Source: Bacillota bacterium
GTDB taxonomy: Bacteria > Bacillota > Clostridia > Acetivibrionales > DTU013
Reading direction: 5' to 3'
DNA: 25,370 nucleotides
Assembly (NCBI GenBank): GCA_023418915.1
Contig: JAEZYU010000006.1
Coordinates: 1-25,370, forward strand
Each line of letters begins with the position of its first letter. The stretch's first letter is position 1. The notes under the pieces were generated by a model, which saw only the letters and a list, made by a program, of their open reading frames with translations, did no database searches and was not told where the DNA came from. Positions 25,199-25,370 of the stretch are shown one piece after another. The position numbers and the translations under genes are program-made.

Positions 25199-25370
25199 AA
25201 ATGATTAGCTGAAGTTGCGTCTCCTCACTCGCCCGCATGCCAGGACCGGCGGTGCCGTTTGTGGAGGTTATATTTCCTTACCCTTAAGCACCGCTTCATG
25301 GTACACAGTTGAAAAGAGGGATTGCGATACCCGTGAGATACGACTTCATAATTATGAACTCATTATTGGT
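25199..25370. other. Unassigned tail of the window
   Basis: The composition shifts to higher GC around 25216-25260 (CGCCCGCATGCCAGGACC). Short open frames reach the window end on the plus strand (for example from 25288), but none has a start, ribosome binding site or recognisable product. It may be the edge of a further mobile element or gene that continues outside. Confidence 0.3.

Noticed and set aside
25209..25370. Partial coding region running off the window end
   Set aside because: Several frames are open for 27-54 codons, but none shows a start signal or recognisable protein; left as unassigned sequence.

Overview
The window looks like a piece of a Clostridia chromosome (Bacillota, moderate GC). 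This is inferred from a lipobox-bearing giant lipoprotein, a YesM/YesN-type two-component pair, a DUF2156-type protein, the glycolytic order gap - pgk/tpi - gpmI, strong GGAGG-type ribosome binding sites and several TTG starts. No rRNA, tRNA, CRISPR array, phage or intact transposase was seen.

Layout. (1) 1-333: tandem 41-bp repeats followed by a hairpin-rich unit; a diverged copy of the same composite repeat, in the same orientation, lies at 24413-24863, so the gene block is bracketed by it. (2) 570-6956 (+): a lipoprotein of 2128 residues with two von Willebrand A domains, beta-rich repeats and a transglutaminase-like region that seems to lack its catalytic cysteine. It is separated from the next, convergent operon by a long REP-like palindrome. 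(3) 12757-7109 (-): an export operon of membrane-fusion adaptor, large FtsX/MacB-type permease and two ABC ATPases, the second carrying a C-terminal AbrB/SpoVT-like domain. (4) 12956-16409 (+): a divergent sensor kinase and AraC-type response regulator, likely controllers of the export operon. (5) 21153-16423 (-): lower glycolysis, with gap, a single-frame pgk-tpi fusion, and gpmI. The fusion joint carries an A8 run in the classical -1 slippage phase, and both alternative frames stop within ten codons, so one gene could yield both PGK and PGK-TIM. (6) 24336-21382 (-): TrmL-like tRNA methyltransferase, PepT-like M20 peptidase, a 54-bp tandem repeat tract, and a DUF2156 protein. (7) 24864-25370: AT-rich DNA with a perfect 17-bp inverted repeat, a 219-bp transposon-end-like element without a gene, and an unassigned GC-richer tail.

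The most notable points are the pgk-tpi junction, the ABC ATPase-AbrB fusion, the double-VWA lipoprotein, and the repeat family whose hairpin arms stay paired despite sequence change. All family assignments are from reading the translated sequences; no database search was possible.
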